A stretch of 64,000 bases of DNA from Zoroaster sp. YZ-2022 (GCA_029582265.1 CM055820.1:15206622-15270621), one strand, 5' to 3'; positions 23,991 through 37,319 are shown, numbered from the stretch's first letter. Notes: generated from the letters alone by a model not told the origin. Program-made: numbers and translations.

Positions 23991-25330
23991 TTGCTAAATA
24001 TTCAGCAAAAGAATGTGGGCGTACGAAATTTATCAGCACATACAAAACGATCCAAGGATTTGTGCCCAAAATTTGCAGGAATGTAGACTAAAATGATCTC
24101 CATGTTCATGCTTTATTCTAATTCCAACAGAGTCAAGTGTCCAAAAAGGCACGTGTTCAAACTTTAAACTCAATTTTCTCAAAATGTCATTTTTCGAGTT
24201 AGGCTGTTTTGCCATATAAGGGCTGTAAGGGGTAATACATCAAAGACGTATGATAAATTCTCATCATACCTTCACTTCGTTTGCCCCTGGATACCACGGG
24301 GAACACTCCCTCCCCAGCCGAGGTCCGTGCCTGCGTTCTGTCATGTTCCCCAGTTCCCCATGAAAGGTTGGACTTAGTTACGCCACTGCCATGCATGGTT
24401 GTACGGTCCCACCCAAGTCGGTGGATTCCTTTCCCCATAGATACTGAAGCTTTGAGTAAACGGTGCGAGCCATCGGTGAAGGGCAAGATTCAGTGCCGGA
24501 TCAAGGGGGGAGGGGAGGGATCAAAGGAAGGCATGCACATAATGTCACCATCTATTTCCAGATCATGTGCCTCCTCCTTGGCTGTATGTCCCCTTTATCA
24601 ACGTGCCTTCGTTTTCGCGACCTTGGCAAATATTTTATTACCCTGGCACAACAACTCCATCATTAAATCTGAAATTCACGCTGCCATGAGGTGGCATTCA
24701 GTTAGCCTGTGCTTATCAGGCAAGTTCAGTTGTCGAGAGGTAAGATGTCTTCAAGTAAATAAGTTTAATGTCGTTGGTTCGAATTCTGACCGAGTCATAT
24801 GTAAGCAATGGGCATTAGGAAGTAACTTAGTTTCTGGTTCTAATTTATTTATAAATATACACTTTAACACAGAGCCTTTCTATATGATTAATAATTTAAT
24901 CTGCGTGAAACAGAATAAGAGTAACATAACAAAATGTTGGATTTTGATTACATTAAATTTTGATTAATATTAAAACTATTTTTTCAGATTTATGCTATTA
25001 CTTACCCTTTTGACATTTCTAGTTGAATTTGGAATTTCTATTGTTCAGGGTCATCACAAAGTTGTAAAGCTTTTTAAATGAGCAAGAACATATATCATAC
25101 AGAATAATAGAGGCAATGTCCAGAGGGCGCCATCAATGCTCATTTTGAACAACAAGAGCAGAGTTTTAGTCATCACAAAACAATAAATAATTGTTCTCAT
25201 CATATTTTTCATGAGATTTGTTGTAGCAAAATAAAATAAATCAAATACTACACTTACAAATTTTATTTTTCAGCTAAACGAAAATATAATGTTTCCAAAA
25301 CCAAATTTGTATTGTTAAAATAAATTATAC
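23991..25330. other. Unassigned region
   Basis: Open frames at 24199-24486 (minus) and 24281-24967 (plus) overlap and show no recognisable domains. Nothing else stands out. Confidence 0.45.
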
Positions 25331-25374
25331 TTAACCCTATCAAGCCTGGGTACAATGGCCCTATGACATTTTTT

Positions 25375-25445
25375 ATATGCATATTATATATAATATGCAT
25401 ATTATATATAATATGTATATGCATATATAATATGGTATATAATAT
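25375..25445. repeat. Alternating AT palindromic tract
   Basis: The word ATGCATATTATATATAAT recurs with a 20 bp period and is nearly self-complementary, so the tract can form cruciforms. No other feature is associated with it. Confidence 0.7.
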
Positions 25446-25542
25446 CTCCAGAACGCTTCTGTTCGATCACGCGGAAATTTCCTGACTTTACCTAACTATT
25501 CTTTGAGACCCCTCACGCAAAAATCAATGATAACAGTGCCCG

Positions 25543-25560
25543 CGGTTGCCATGGCAACCG
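25543..25560. promoter_or_regulatory. Perfect palindromic X-box (RFX-type site)
   Basis: CGGTTGCCATGGCAACCG is an 18 bp perfect palindrome. Its core GTTGCCATGGCAAC (25545-25558) is an ideal match to the RFX-family X-box, GTNRCC-N(0-3)-RGYAAC. RFX proteins control ciliary and immune genes in animals. No gene start was found nearby, so function is uncertain. Confidence 0.5.
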
Positions 25561-26395
25561 TTCATTTTGAATAGGTCCAATCTGAATTTCACACTTTTTT
25601 GTTAAAATACTACATTTTTATTCAACATGGCGTTTTTGGGTTCATTGTCAACTTTTAAACCCTGAACTGGACAATACTGAGCTTCATGTGACCACTCTCC
25701 ACGCATTCCTGGGAATCCAATACACCGCTAATACGTTTAAATACAATAAATGGATATTTTTGTCTCAAAAAACCTAATTTTTAAAAGGTTTCTTCAATTT
25801 TTTTTTTGCTCAATGTATATGTATGTCATCGGTAGTACTATGGATGTTATTATATTCTGCTCTTATTGGTACTTTTGGTTTAAAAACCAACTTTTGGGTC
25901 CAAATATTAAAAACTGTTTTGGAACAAATTGACCAAACTATTGCTTATAAGCGCCCTCTAGTGGTATTTTAAATGTTGTCATATTGTTGCCTGTACTGAA
26001 ACAACATTTGTGCCAAATTCCATGGCCAACGGACAAAAGAGAAAGTTATGGGAAAATACTGTTTTGGACAAAAAATGAGGAAAATGACCAAAAATGGTAT
26101 AAAGTGCCACCTAACGGTGACCTATGAATGTTTCTTTAAAGCCCTCATCTGATGGGATCGCGTCAAACCGGAACATGCCTACGAGGTTTCATAAAATCGG
26201 CTGTTGATCAGCAGAAAATACCGAGGGGGACAAATGCAGCAGGATCAATGTTGGAGGTGACATCTGAAATGGAATTGTATTTGTAAACATGAAGAACAAT
26301 GACACATCTATAAAACATGATTTAGCTGATGTCATCACAATTATCGTGAAAACGCGTTTGATATGGAAAATCTATTATTCGCCATTCTAAACGCC
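25561..26395. other. Unassigned region
   Basis: A possible 60-codon plus-strand frame at 25750 has no recognisable domain. The stretch lies between the X-box and the GTCGCC-rich tract. Confidence 0.45.
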
Positions 26396-26514
26396 GCCCG
26401 TCGCCCTTCTAAAACTGCTGCGCGTCGCCCTGTCGCCCGTCGTCCATTGCCTGTCGCCCGTCGTCTGTCGCCTATCGGACCGCGCGTCGACCGTCGTCCG
26501 TCGCCTGTAGTTCA
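26396..26514. repeat. GTCGCC/GTCGTC-rich degenerate repeat
   Basis: About a dozen copies of CGTCGCC or CGTCGTC variants occur in 120 bp, making a GC- and CpG-rich island in AT-rich surroundings. No clean period is kept. Confidence 0.7.
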
Positions 26515-26741
26515 GAATTGAAGCTTATTTCAAACCACAGACACTATATATTCAATGGCAGAGTTTTATATTTTTTCACAAACCACAATAGGCCTATAAA
26601 TGGGTAATAAACTGCTCCAACCACTCTCAAAGATAAAAACAACAAAATCCACATTCAGTTAATTTCTAACCCCCAAATCATCTAAATGATATTTATTTTT
26701 TCGGAGTGGGGAAAATGACCCATTTATTTCAGGTCTTATAG

Positions 26742-27090
<349 letters not shown>

Positions 27091-27915
27091 AGATTAGAAG
27101 GCGTATATACATATCCATTCTGGCGCTCAAGGCGCGGAAACAAAGAAAAACATGAATACAAACAATATACAATGATAGCATAGGAAAAAATTAATAAATA
27201 TGTACTGAGATACATGTACCTACAATGGTAATTACAAATATACATCATCTTTGAAGAATTGGTAGACATAAGATGAGTTTAAGCATTGACATAAATCTAG
27301 GTTATACTATGACAATGATTTGTGTTTAGTTGGAAGCTGATTCCAGAGTCTCGAGCTGACAAAAAAGACCTATCACCCTGAAGTTCCGTTTTGAAGTCGG
27401 TTCCTTTAGGAGGACATGTTGCTGGAGCGCAAATTGCGTGATGGAGTGCAGACTTAAGCAGTTCAGAAATATAAATTGGGGCAATGTTATTAAAAGATTT
27501 GTGAACAATTAGCATAGTTTAAACACCTTCAGAAACAGGAAGCCTGACCGTAGAGGAGAGCATTCCCGTTATCGAGCCGTGATGTGACAAACGCATATAT
27601 AATTTGTTCAGCAGCACTTTTTATTCAAGTATTTCCTGTATTCATTAATATAGTCTGATATGAAATTATGACATGCGAACAATGCTGGAGATGCAGGAGG
27701 GTTTTTAAAAGTCATTGTCGAGTCAAATAACAATCTAAATTACGTGCTTGTGATGAGGGGTTATCTATGAGTCACCAATTGTAATAAAATGGAAGAGAAA
27801 TCTTAGGACAACTGTTGACGGGATCCAAATAGAACAAATTTCGTTTTTTCGTCGTTCAATTTCAGGTGTTTTGTCTCATCCAAATTCGAATCTCTTGAAT
27901 ACATTTCTCCAGTGT
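27091..27915 (-). mobile_element. CR1/L2-type LINE 3' part
   Basis: On the minus strand, LKLNDEKTKFVLFGSRQQLS (27803-27865) is the RT block that follows the catalytic motif. IAPIYISELLKSALH and LQGDRSFLSARDSG with a following NQLP-like remnant (27297-27515) form the C-terminal block. The order is correct for a minus-strand LINE, but frames are broken between the parts. Its 3' end abuts the AAT microsatellite. Confidence 0.75.
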
Positions 27916-29941
27916 TGTAATGCAATGGGGGAACAAATCTGTTACAAGATGACCCCATAGGAACCTTCGGATTCTTGTTGGGTACTTTAGAGTTAAATAA
28001 CATGTTTCCTTTATAAAATAATATAAGCATCAAAGCTTACTGTTTAAACATAGGTTTTCTGGCCAATTTCGAAAACTGTTTTGTTAATTTTCGTTCAAGA
28101 ACATTCAAATTCACGCCATTTTTACTGATCCGATCAAATTAGGGTTTCTTGTTTTAGATTGTCACGTTCAAATTAATTTCCAGCCAGTACCATTATTTGT
28201 TCCTGTCATTCACAGTCAAATTAACAATCATCGATGCGCAAAGGATTTTGTAGATTTTTGACAACCGCTTTCGCTTATGGGCAGCAACCAGTTTCATCTT
28301 AAGAGTATTCGCGCTCCTTGGTAAAATTCTTCATTGAGTTTCTGATGATTTTGTTGTTGTTAGTTGCGAAAGTCACCAAGGCCTTTTATCGAAAACTTCT
28401 TGTGTCACCATTATCCAATTTCTTGATAATGTAAAAGGAAATTCAAAGGAGTCGGATATTAATCGATCGTAGGGACTTCGCCGAGAAAACCTATATTAAC
28501 ACTATTAATACAGGTTTTCCTGTGCCAACTTCAAACCTTTTTATTCAATTTAATACCCAACTCATTTGAAAATGAATACTCTTCTTTCCGCATGATCACT
28601 GATGTAATGGCAAAAATATACATTCAAATTAAAAAAGAAAAGAAATGAAGAACCAGTTGCAAGCGTTTGATCAAGAATTCATTTCATCAATTGGCACATT
28701 TGTCACATTTGTACAGGCTCGGGTATGACATTTTAGTACCAGATTCCTTTCCTAACAGTCTCATTTATGTTGCGTAATGTCAGGATATTGCAGGCTTAAG
28801 AAAGCAACCGCCTCCCCCCAAAAAGATTCTTTGCATCAATTGCAAAAAGATGCGAAACTTTCAAATTCAAGATGAGATAATTAAAAGTCATATAGGCTCA
28901 TGCCGAAATTTTTGGTACACCAGAACTAGCTAAACCCAGCTTTAAATGACAGGAAAGAAATAATACTACTGCTTGGATATTAATTTGAACGCAACAATAA
29001 TTAACAAAAATAATAAACAAAAAATAAATAAATAAACTGTAGTTGCTCGGATCAGTTAAAAGAGCGGAGTGCATTTGAATGTTCTTATAACGAAAGTTTA
29101 CAAACAATTTTTGGGATGGCAACATCCAAATCAGTGATTAAAATAAACAACCTGAATTAATGTAAATCAAATAAATTCGAAATCTTACCATGGTTGTTCA
29201 GATGTGAAGTCGAGCTGTGAGCAGAAGCAATCGTTGTGATGTTTTGTGTTTGTTAGATCACAGATCTGCTTATTATATTGTGATTTTTATAAGCACTGTC
29301 TACACGGATACAGCAGTAAGTGGAACCTTTACTGTCCCGCCCAAATTATAATTATATAATATAAATGTATCCCATATCATTTATACGTGGATAAGTAACT
29401 GCAACGTGACCATTCAATTATATCTTACTTTACTAGCCTATATCAATAACTGATAATGTTGATATCCAGTCATACAAACAATACATACTAATGCTATATT
29501 CAAATCAGTTAGCTCCGACCTCGAATTGCTTTACGTTGCATCATCGTCATATTCCCTATCGCTGACATCGTCGGGGTCCAGAAACCATTCTAAGAAATCT
29601 GCATATGTGAAAAATCAGTATGATCACCATTGCAAATAAAGGTAGATTAATATCAGAAATGTGTCCACATTTCTCGCCGCCAGTGGTGGTGCGAAAGAAA
29701 AAAGTAAAATCTAGAATATGAGACCTCTATCAATATAACAAGACAACAACAGTATTTTATCATTTGCATAAACACAGATGCATGACCAAACTAGTTTGTT
29801 CTTTTTGCTATTTATTTTAACTGATGCAAATAAACAACATCACTCAATCTTATTAATGAGTATCACGATGGATTATGCATAACTGAAACTCCTCTTAAAA
29901 ATATTTTGTGGTACAGTAACAATGTCATTTAATATTAGGAC

Positions 29942-29976
29942 ATTGGGACATGAAGACTCTGGCTTCATGTCCCAAT
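29942..29976. repeat. Perfect 14 bp hairpin with 7-base loop
   Basis: ATTGGGACATGAAG (29942-29955) pairs perfectly with CTTCATGTCCCAAT (29963-29976). No T-rich terminator or long precursor stem is visible outside it. Confidence 0.75.
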
Positions 29977-32566
29977 ATAGGATTACCTTATGAAGTCACC
30001 ATGCCACACCTTTTGTTGCCACCCCTCCTCCCCAGACTGTATATGCTAACCTGACTTCCCTTGTCCTTCTTTCATTGCATCTGGATGAAGTAGCTGGAAG
30101 TACGAAAGTTTATGCCTATTTTTTAAGTTTAGTTAGTCTTTAAAAGTGCTACCATTTATATATATATATTTAATATTATGTGATATAGCCAAATTGGTTG
30201 GACCAATTGGAGAAATGATAATTATTGTACTATTGCCTATTTCTTCAAATGAATAAATGTATTTATAGCCTAAATGAGAGCTATACAGTCACACCAGTAT
30301 TGTATTATATGACATGCAAAGGAGGTCCTCAATGACTGAAAACTGTCAACAAAAATGGAAATGTTTATGATATTCTCAAAGAGGCAAGAAAGATATCACC
30401 CAAACTAGAGTTTTTTTTTTTGAAATAGTTACTTAACACAAAAGATGCAACAGAAGGAATAAACATCCATCTATACACAATCTAATGGCATAATTTGATG
30501 ATTAATCATTTGACCATGTAAACAAACACGTGACAATTATGGAAACAGATGATTTTCTGGAATTTGTAAATTCCAAAGGAATATGTTAGCTCCTGTTCTA
30601 TATACAAAACAGTGAAGTGAAACTAAAAAATCTGTTCAGATGGGGACACATATAGAGATGCAAACGTTTAACTCCTTTGAAAACATGCTGGTAGGTGTTG
30701 ATGAATCTAGTAATAGTAGCGCGTCCGTCTGAAGCATCATTTAATCAGTTAATGTCTGTCTCGAAAGTTGGTAAAAAAATTTTAATTTTTAATTTTTTTA
30801 CTTAATTACATCACGAATGAATACTAGTGTAGAAATATGTATAGAGCTAAAGGTGCAGCTGCGTGCCATTACGTGACATCTAGTCTCAAATGAAATTACT
30901 GTATAATGGCAATATATATAAACTATTGCTCTCGCTTGAAAGTTTGTCAGTTCTACCAAATGAGATACTCAGTGACTTGGACGAATACTGCATATTATGG
31001 GACACTATCCCCGAATATTGAATATGATTAACAGCTTGTAAATTACCTCGTCGAGGTGGAGGGCGCTTCTAACATATTCTATTGAAGACGATTCTCATGA
31101 ATGCTTTCAGACTGCAGAGCCCAGATATAATCTGCTTGACAACATATTAATAATTGACCAATTTGCACGGGTTTGTTTGTCCTGCTACTGCTAAAATCGG
31201 AGGAGAACATACACAACAGTATGGTCAATCATGCAGAGCAAAAATGGGGCAACATGTTTCTACCCTAATATATCCAATCAAAATCTAATATTAATATATT
31301 TATATACCTTGTGTACTATAATAATATACGAATGGAAACCCGCCGAATCAAAATGCAATATGCGCAAACTAAACGCTGAAGCCAAGTTCGATTGAATGCT
31401 AGTCGATTAGAGCAAAATTAGTACACAATTAGATGCCTCAGGGATCTTCAAGCATAGTTGGCACTTACTCGTACTCTCCTAAATATTTTCTGTACTCGGG
31501 GACAGGGGGCATGCCTCTGCCCATTATTTTTGCCTTTGTCCATATTTATATTTTTTGCAAAATTTGTTGCCACGTAATATATATAAAATAATTTAAAATG
31601 CACCCAGAATGTATCCCGATGAACATTTACATACACAGCACATGTGTTGCTTACATCCCCCATCATCCCCTAAAAGAGTTGTTCCGAGCGCACATATTAA
31701 TTCTAATTTATTGTGGCTACATACACCATTTTGTTTTTTCTGAAAAAATATTCTCATGCCTATTTAGCTACATTTGTTAAGAACAGCTTAATACAAATTC
31801 AGAAATTCCAGATTATTTTTGGAGTAAATACAAACAAAAAAGTAACACAAAACGATATGAGATGAGGGGTTATTCATTGGCTGGAGTAGGTTGTGGTTCA
31901 AGGTCTGATCCTTGCCAATGCTCCCCATTCCCCAATCGTCACAAGAAATCTTTCCAGCGCTGTTATGACAGAGCTTTGCTGGGGGCCTAGGGGCACCGTG
32001 ACCCCTCTATGCCCTCATATAACTACTATGTATAACAATATAGGGTTATCAGTTTTAATTAAACATGTAACAAATTTATATATACCTGTACTTGATTTCA
32101 TGTACCCTCCTGTCGATATTGGAATCACTCTACATAGAAGGAAAGGGCGCAGGTGTTCCTAAACACTCAAACCATACCGATGCCACTCGAATTTGTCGGT
32201 GAAATTAAAGAAGTACTTTTTTTCATTCATTGGCTTTTAAGATAATGTGCAATTCTTTACTGCATAAACAAGGTCATTGTCTCATGGCGAGGAGCACGAC
32301 TTGTGTGGCAAGCAGGAAGCTAGGCCTACTGTCTCTCCCTCTCGCTCACATTGGAAACAAATTATTCTAGGTTCATTAATTGGCAAGTAAATCCGTGATG
32401 CAGGAAATGGGGAATGGTTTTGAAACAAGGATTTTAACGGTAGGGCCTATAGTTTGCAAGTTCTGCAGTCGACAACTATTCAGAATCTGTTGTCGCTACA
32501 GTGCAGATTACAACCTATTATTTCAACGGGCTGGGGGTTGATCCGCATGGACCTCATCCCCGGTGC

Positions 32567-32804
32567 TTGGTGTGTGTGTGTGTGTGTGTGTGTGTGATGT
32601 ACGTGTTTGCGTGCTAAAACCGAGGACATATAACAAAAGGAGAACATATATGTCCTCGGTTTGTGCACGGTGTTCCTCGGTATAAGCTTTCGTGTACAAA
32701 TCTAATGGGAGAAGCCTCAAAAAGTTAAAGTCCAACAACAAAGGGAACAAAAGAGGGGAACAATAGGATGTCAAACGGTGTCCTCGGTTTACACCATACA
32801 CAAG

Positions 32805-32841
<37 letters not shown>
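32567..32841. repeat. TG microsatellites enclosing TGTCCTCGGT repeats
   Basis: TG runs at both ends flank several copies of GTCCTCGGTTT or its complement (32617, 32650, 32778) plus a variant GTTCCTCGGT (32671). Two opposed copies make a perfect 16 bp hairpin, AAACCGAGGACATATA at 32617-32632 against 32647-32662. Confidence 0.75.
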
Positions 32842-32844
<3 letters not shown>

Positions 32845-34251
32845 GGTCATCCTTTGGCGTTTCAGACAACAGAGGGTGTATACATACTAGCCTTTATTTA
32901 AGGCGCACACACATCAACCCAGAACGCAGCACTCCGGACAAAAGACCATGCACACAAGTGGCGAAGCCATGACATGAACAGGTCAAAGTTGTTCCGAGGC
33001 GCTACTAACAAATTATTCATAAACCTCCAGCAGTAATTTATGTATGCAAATTTATTTAAGACCAATCCTCGTTTGTAAAGATTTGTAGCTTTGGTAATGG
33101 CGAGGGAGGATAAGTAAGACCAATTGCGGTGATGGCCCATGTGAAATTCTCAATTGAGTAGTAATTGGTTCCTGAAAAAAGAACTGGAGGTACAACTCGA
33201 CGTTTCGATGAGTGTGCTCTGATCGTCATGTTTGCAAAATGTTAAATCGGCTAACTATTTAAATATGATACCATGGCAACTATAGTTACCCTACATGCGT
33301 ATGTATTCAACATTTCTCTGCCGAATCGTTAAGAGAAATGTAAAGAAATAATAATAAGGGCAAAAATTAAGCCAGTTGTTTATTACCCGATCGTGCAAGA
33401 ATTTCTATCAAACTATAAAAACAAAGATAATCTATATAATATAAAGGCCAAAGAACGAACTGGTAAAGGCTCTTGGGGCGTCGCTACTCACGCGATGCGT
33501 GGTCTTTTTTCGTGCATTTGTATTCTTAGTTGCTGCGTGGGGTTTACGACTAAAGACCTAACATGATAGTGGAATACGAGTCCCTATCCCTAATATTATT
33601 ACTACGCTGGTGTCCAAAACTCTTTGTCTGATACATCTACTATGCCGTAAGGATACAGTCTAGATGTGAGTGTTTGAGCAACTATTGCAACAAACGATAA
33701 CCATTGAGTACATTATTTCTCTTTATGCATATTTGATTTTTTCGTTTGGAGAGGAGGTGGGAGAGGTGACTTTTGCCCTTAACTTACCACACAAAGTGTG
33801 TAATAAAAGTGTATATATAATGCTGTATAGGTTGAGATGTCAAGGGAACATATGACAGGTAGTGAATAACAGGGTAGAGGTAGAACGAACCCAAAGTCCA
33901 AAAAACGATTTGAGGCTTTGCATGATAGATATTGTAGAGTACTTTCAGGTAAGAATGTTTGGTTTTGTTGACATAGTTATCAATGGTGAGGGCTGATGCC
34001 TAATGAGGAGCGCTGTGCACAAAGCTGAGCAGCAGTTCATGGCATTACAGTGTCAAAAGCATAAAGTTCCCATTGACTCTGTTTTGTTTAAGTGTTAATG
34101 GTAACCATTGATTAGTTGTTGATTACTATTGTGCTTAGATAGATGATTACGGTATTCTGTGTTTGATTGTGTTGATGAGAGATATTAACTTTTGTTTTGC
34201 ATTCTAGAAGGAAATTATTGTAATTTTTGGTTGCCTTGCATCCTCATCGAT

Positions 34252-34450
34252 CAGCAGCGCTGGTAACATGGGGGCTGGGGAGCACGTGCCCCCACAAAAT
34301 TCCAGTGGCCCCCCCCCCCAGGTTATCCCCACGAAAAATCCCGATAGTGCCCCAAAAAGAAAAGAAAAGGAAAAAACACATACCCCTGGGCCCCTCTCAC
34401 TGAAAGCAGTGCCCTGTGTCACCCACTGAAAATGTCCCGCTGCGCCGCTG
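34252..34450. mobile_element. hAT-like MITE with 8 bp target duplication
   Basis: The left end CAGCAGCGC and right end (reverse complement CAGCGGCGC) are inverted copies. CATCGATC is present at 34245-34252 and at 34451-34458, an 8 bp target duplication sharing one ambiguous C with the left end. The CAG...GCG terminus, 8 bp duplication and 199 bp length without coding fit a hAT MITE. The interior holds G- and C-runs. Confidence 0.75.
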
Positions 34451-34740
34451 CATCGATCATATTTCTGTAAACGTTTATCCAAGAAGGTACACTTATTCAC
34501 GTACCTTGGGATAAACCAGGAGAGATGGTTGATGCAGGGATGAGAATCATCATAAACATTAAAAACAAAGACAAGACGAATCAAAATAATAGGCATCTGG
34601 GCTATTGTTTTATATACAGAGTAAACATGAACACGGACAAAGGGACAAACAAACCATAGGTAACCGAAATAACAGAAAGCAATTTGAGTTCATTGCCGTC
34701 GACTTTTAATACTGAACTTTTGTCTTCTCTTAACACTGGT

Positions 34741-35080
34741 GACCATTGCTCTTTGTCTTCTTGAAATTAAGTTTAACCAGTTTTCTCGCTTCAATTTATA
34801 TTTTTCCACTACGAGGACTGTATTCAGTATAACGAAGTATTTTGTTGTATTTACCCCTCCCCACTGATCCCTCAATGACCATTGTCTTTGTCTTCTTGGA
34901 AATTAGAGATTTAGACCATATTTCTGCTGATTTATATATTTTTCCACTATGAAGCACCGTATCCATCAGTATATCGAAGATTGGTTGTATGCTCTCCCCA
35001 CACTGACCCCTCAACGACCATTGTCTTGTCTTCTTGAAGTTCATTTTTTAGACCATATTTCTCACACACATTGTAAACAC
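34741..35080. repeat. 137 bp tandem repeat, 2.5 copies
   Basis: The marker GACCATTG followed by CTTTGTCTTCTTG recurs at 34741, 34877 and 35016. The shared downstream words are ATTTATATTTTTCCACTA and CCCC-ACTGAYCCCTCAA. The period of 136-139 bp is not a multiple of three, so it is unlikely to be a repeated exon. Confidence 0.8.
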
Positions 35081-36660
35081 ATTTGTGGTATGTTGTTTAG
35101 GCATCTATGCAATGGGTATACCGTGTACACAACAACCCACTTTGAAATGTTGTTTTTGATCCAGATTATATGAAAAAGTAAACAGTGGCTCACGATAACA
35201 AAGTTATTTTATTTACACTCATTACTTGCACAATCAATGCAACATGAACGTTATAAGTTAGGTAGATTATTCTGGAAACCCGTAGGAGTTGTATGGATGA
35301 CCCCACGTACGTGCCAAGAGGCCTACTAATAAAACCTATGATCACAAAAAGCAAACGGGAGAGTGCTGCCAAGGAGAGCAGGCGGTGTTTACAACAAACA
35401 ACAATGTTCCTGAGTTAATCATTACATCATGCATTTACTGGACTTTCCCACCCCAAAAATAACCCCAGACTATTATTCTAAAATGTGTATGGCGCAATTA
35501 TAGGTATAGTGACATTGATGCAAAATAGCTACTCAAGGCTAAGTTTTTAGGCTGTATTTATTGTTTTGTCCACATCACACTTTTAAACACTTAAATACCT
35601 TCATGATTTGTTGTACATCGAGAATTGAAACTCACGAATGACCTACATTTGTAAAATTATTTCTAACAGAAACTATTATTAGAAAGTATTTGGGCATCTT
35701 TGTTCCAGAATGGTGTTGGTAATCTGTTCCTGTACACCACGTTTACGAATCTGAAAATTAAATATGACATGAACGTGAAAGTGTAATCATGTTGATGTTG
35801 GAGTATATTTTAAGTCCATTGCTCTTTATAGCTGACTGACTGATAGCGGGGTGTGTGGCGCTGAGTGGGAATACCGGACTTGTCAGCATGCATCGTTTGA
35901 TATATCCAATCCAATCTGGCATCATCGGGCCTGCCTCCATTAGTAAATCACGTAATCTCAATCCGTGTCTTTATATTGGCAAAGACATTTCTCGATGATC
36001 AACACCTGAGAGACTTCGCAAAAAGAGCTGGGTCGGAGCTGCTATTGCTGGCGTACTTCAAAACTTTAAGTGTACTCTAGGGCTTTCTGGGATGATGACG
36101 TGAATGTAACAAGGAGATGATGACGAATGTGTGACGTAAATTGAAATATCCCAGGTCATGATTTTACAACGCTGGCAATAGTGGTCACTTCGCTGGCAGA
36201 AGACAAAATATGCCGCTGCATCCTGAAGGAAAAGCTTCGCATAGGCATTGGATAAAATTGGACAATCGGTCTGATGGCAGAATTGGGATAAGAAATTAAA
36301 CGGTGTATTTATTACAAATGACCAACAACCATTTTGCCAATGACTAAAATCAATCAATCAGAGTAATTTAGTAATATTTGTTTTGTGTGATGTATTAATA
36401 AGTGGGAGTCATGCGGCTGCAGACCCTGGACCGAATTTTATACGCTGCTAATCAGAAAAAATTGATGAACAAATTTGTTCACTAAGCAAAAAATAGCAGG
36501 GAACAAGTAACGAACCGCGTATACTTCATGACTTTTGGCTGTTTACCTTAATTTTTGCCTAATAAATTTCCTGGCTTAACAGGTCCAAATTGACCCTTGT
36601 TTGTATGAATGTTTTGTACGTGTATTTGTTTGTTTTACATACATTTCCCAATTCGTTCGC
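35081..36660. other. Unassigned region
   Basis: No recognisable gene. Minus-strand frames of 60-100 codons (for example 36058-36357) lack any known motif. Confidence 0.45.
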
Positions 36661-36666
36661 TTGACA

Positions 36667-36930
36667 GATGGAGAGAACTTCGATGAAAGAGTCCCTTCAG
36701 AACTTTTACCGTGCCCTTGGGAGCTCAAGTGGCCATCTCTGGCGGATAGCTGAATTTCAGCAAAGATGAGTGTCAGGCCGCAATGGTGCCGTAGGGCTGG
36801 GGTTTCCAACCCAGGCTTTGCGTATGGTGACTTCATGGACGGACAAATACGCGGCATTAACCTGATGGGGGAACTGAAATGGGCTCTGAGTGTGGATGGA
36901 ATGAGTCACCTGCTGAAAAGAGTTGGGTGA
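36667..36930 (+). pseudogene. Candidate exon or pseudo-exon with one TGA
   Basis: An 88-codon plus-strand frame is broken only by TGA at 36751-36753. It is preceded by a plausible acceptor (CGCTTGACAG ending at 36667) and followed by GTGAGA at 36926-36931, a good donor. The composition looks protein-like (DGENFDERVPSELLPCPWEL, then GFAYGDFMDGQIRGINLMGE). I do not recognise the family. It could be a decayed exon, two exons (an AG acceptor also lies at 36760) or chance. Confidence 0.3.
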
Positions 36931-37171
36931 GACAAAAATTAATAAATTTAAAAGGTAACAAACTAAATGTTACCTCACGTTTTTGCTTGCAACACTGTTT
37001 GACTACGACTCGATCGAGGAGAGATCGAGAGAGAGAGAGAGATTGATTCTGAAAAGAACTGGATCGTGTTACAACTGGAGGTTTTCAGACGTCATATACC
37101 ACTGCTGGCACATTAATAAACTCTGTCTACACATCCCCTTTGAGATTTTCCCACTAAGTCGTTCACTGAAC

Positions 37172-37313
<142 letters not shown>

Positions 37314-37319
37314 AATAAT

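Larger units (their letters stand above)
27916..34251. other. Long unassigned region
   Basis: No gene with a recognisable domain was found in 6.3 kb. The features are two perfect hairpins (29942-29976 and 32617-32662), TG microsatellites (32567-32596 and 32807-32841) and a TATA-rich tract at 30153-30170. Open frames are short and occur on both strands at the same places. Confidence 0.5.

Noticed and set aside
33175..33240. Penelope-like terminal sequence (CGACGTTTCGATGAGTG...)
   Set aside because: Only about 40 bases look suggestive and no RT or GIY-YIG coding is nearby.
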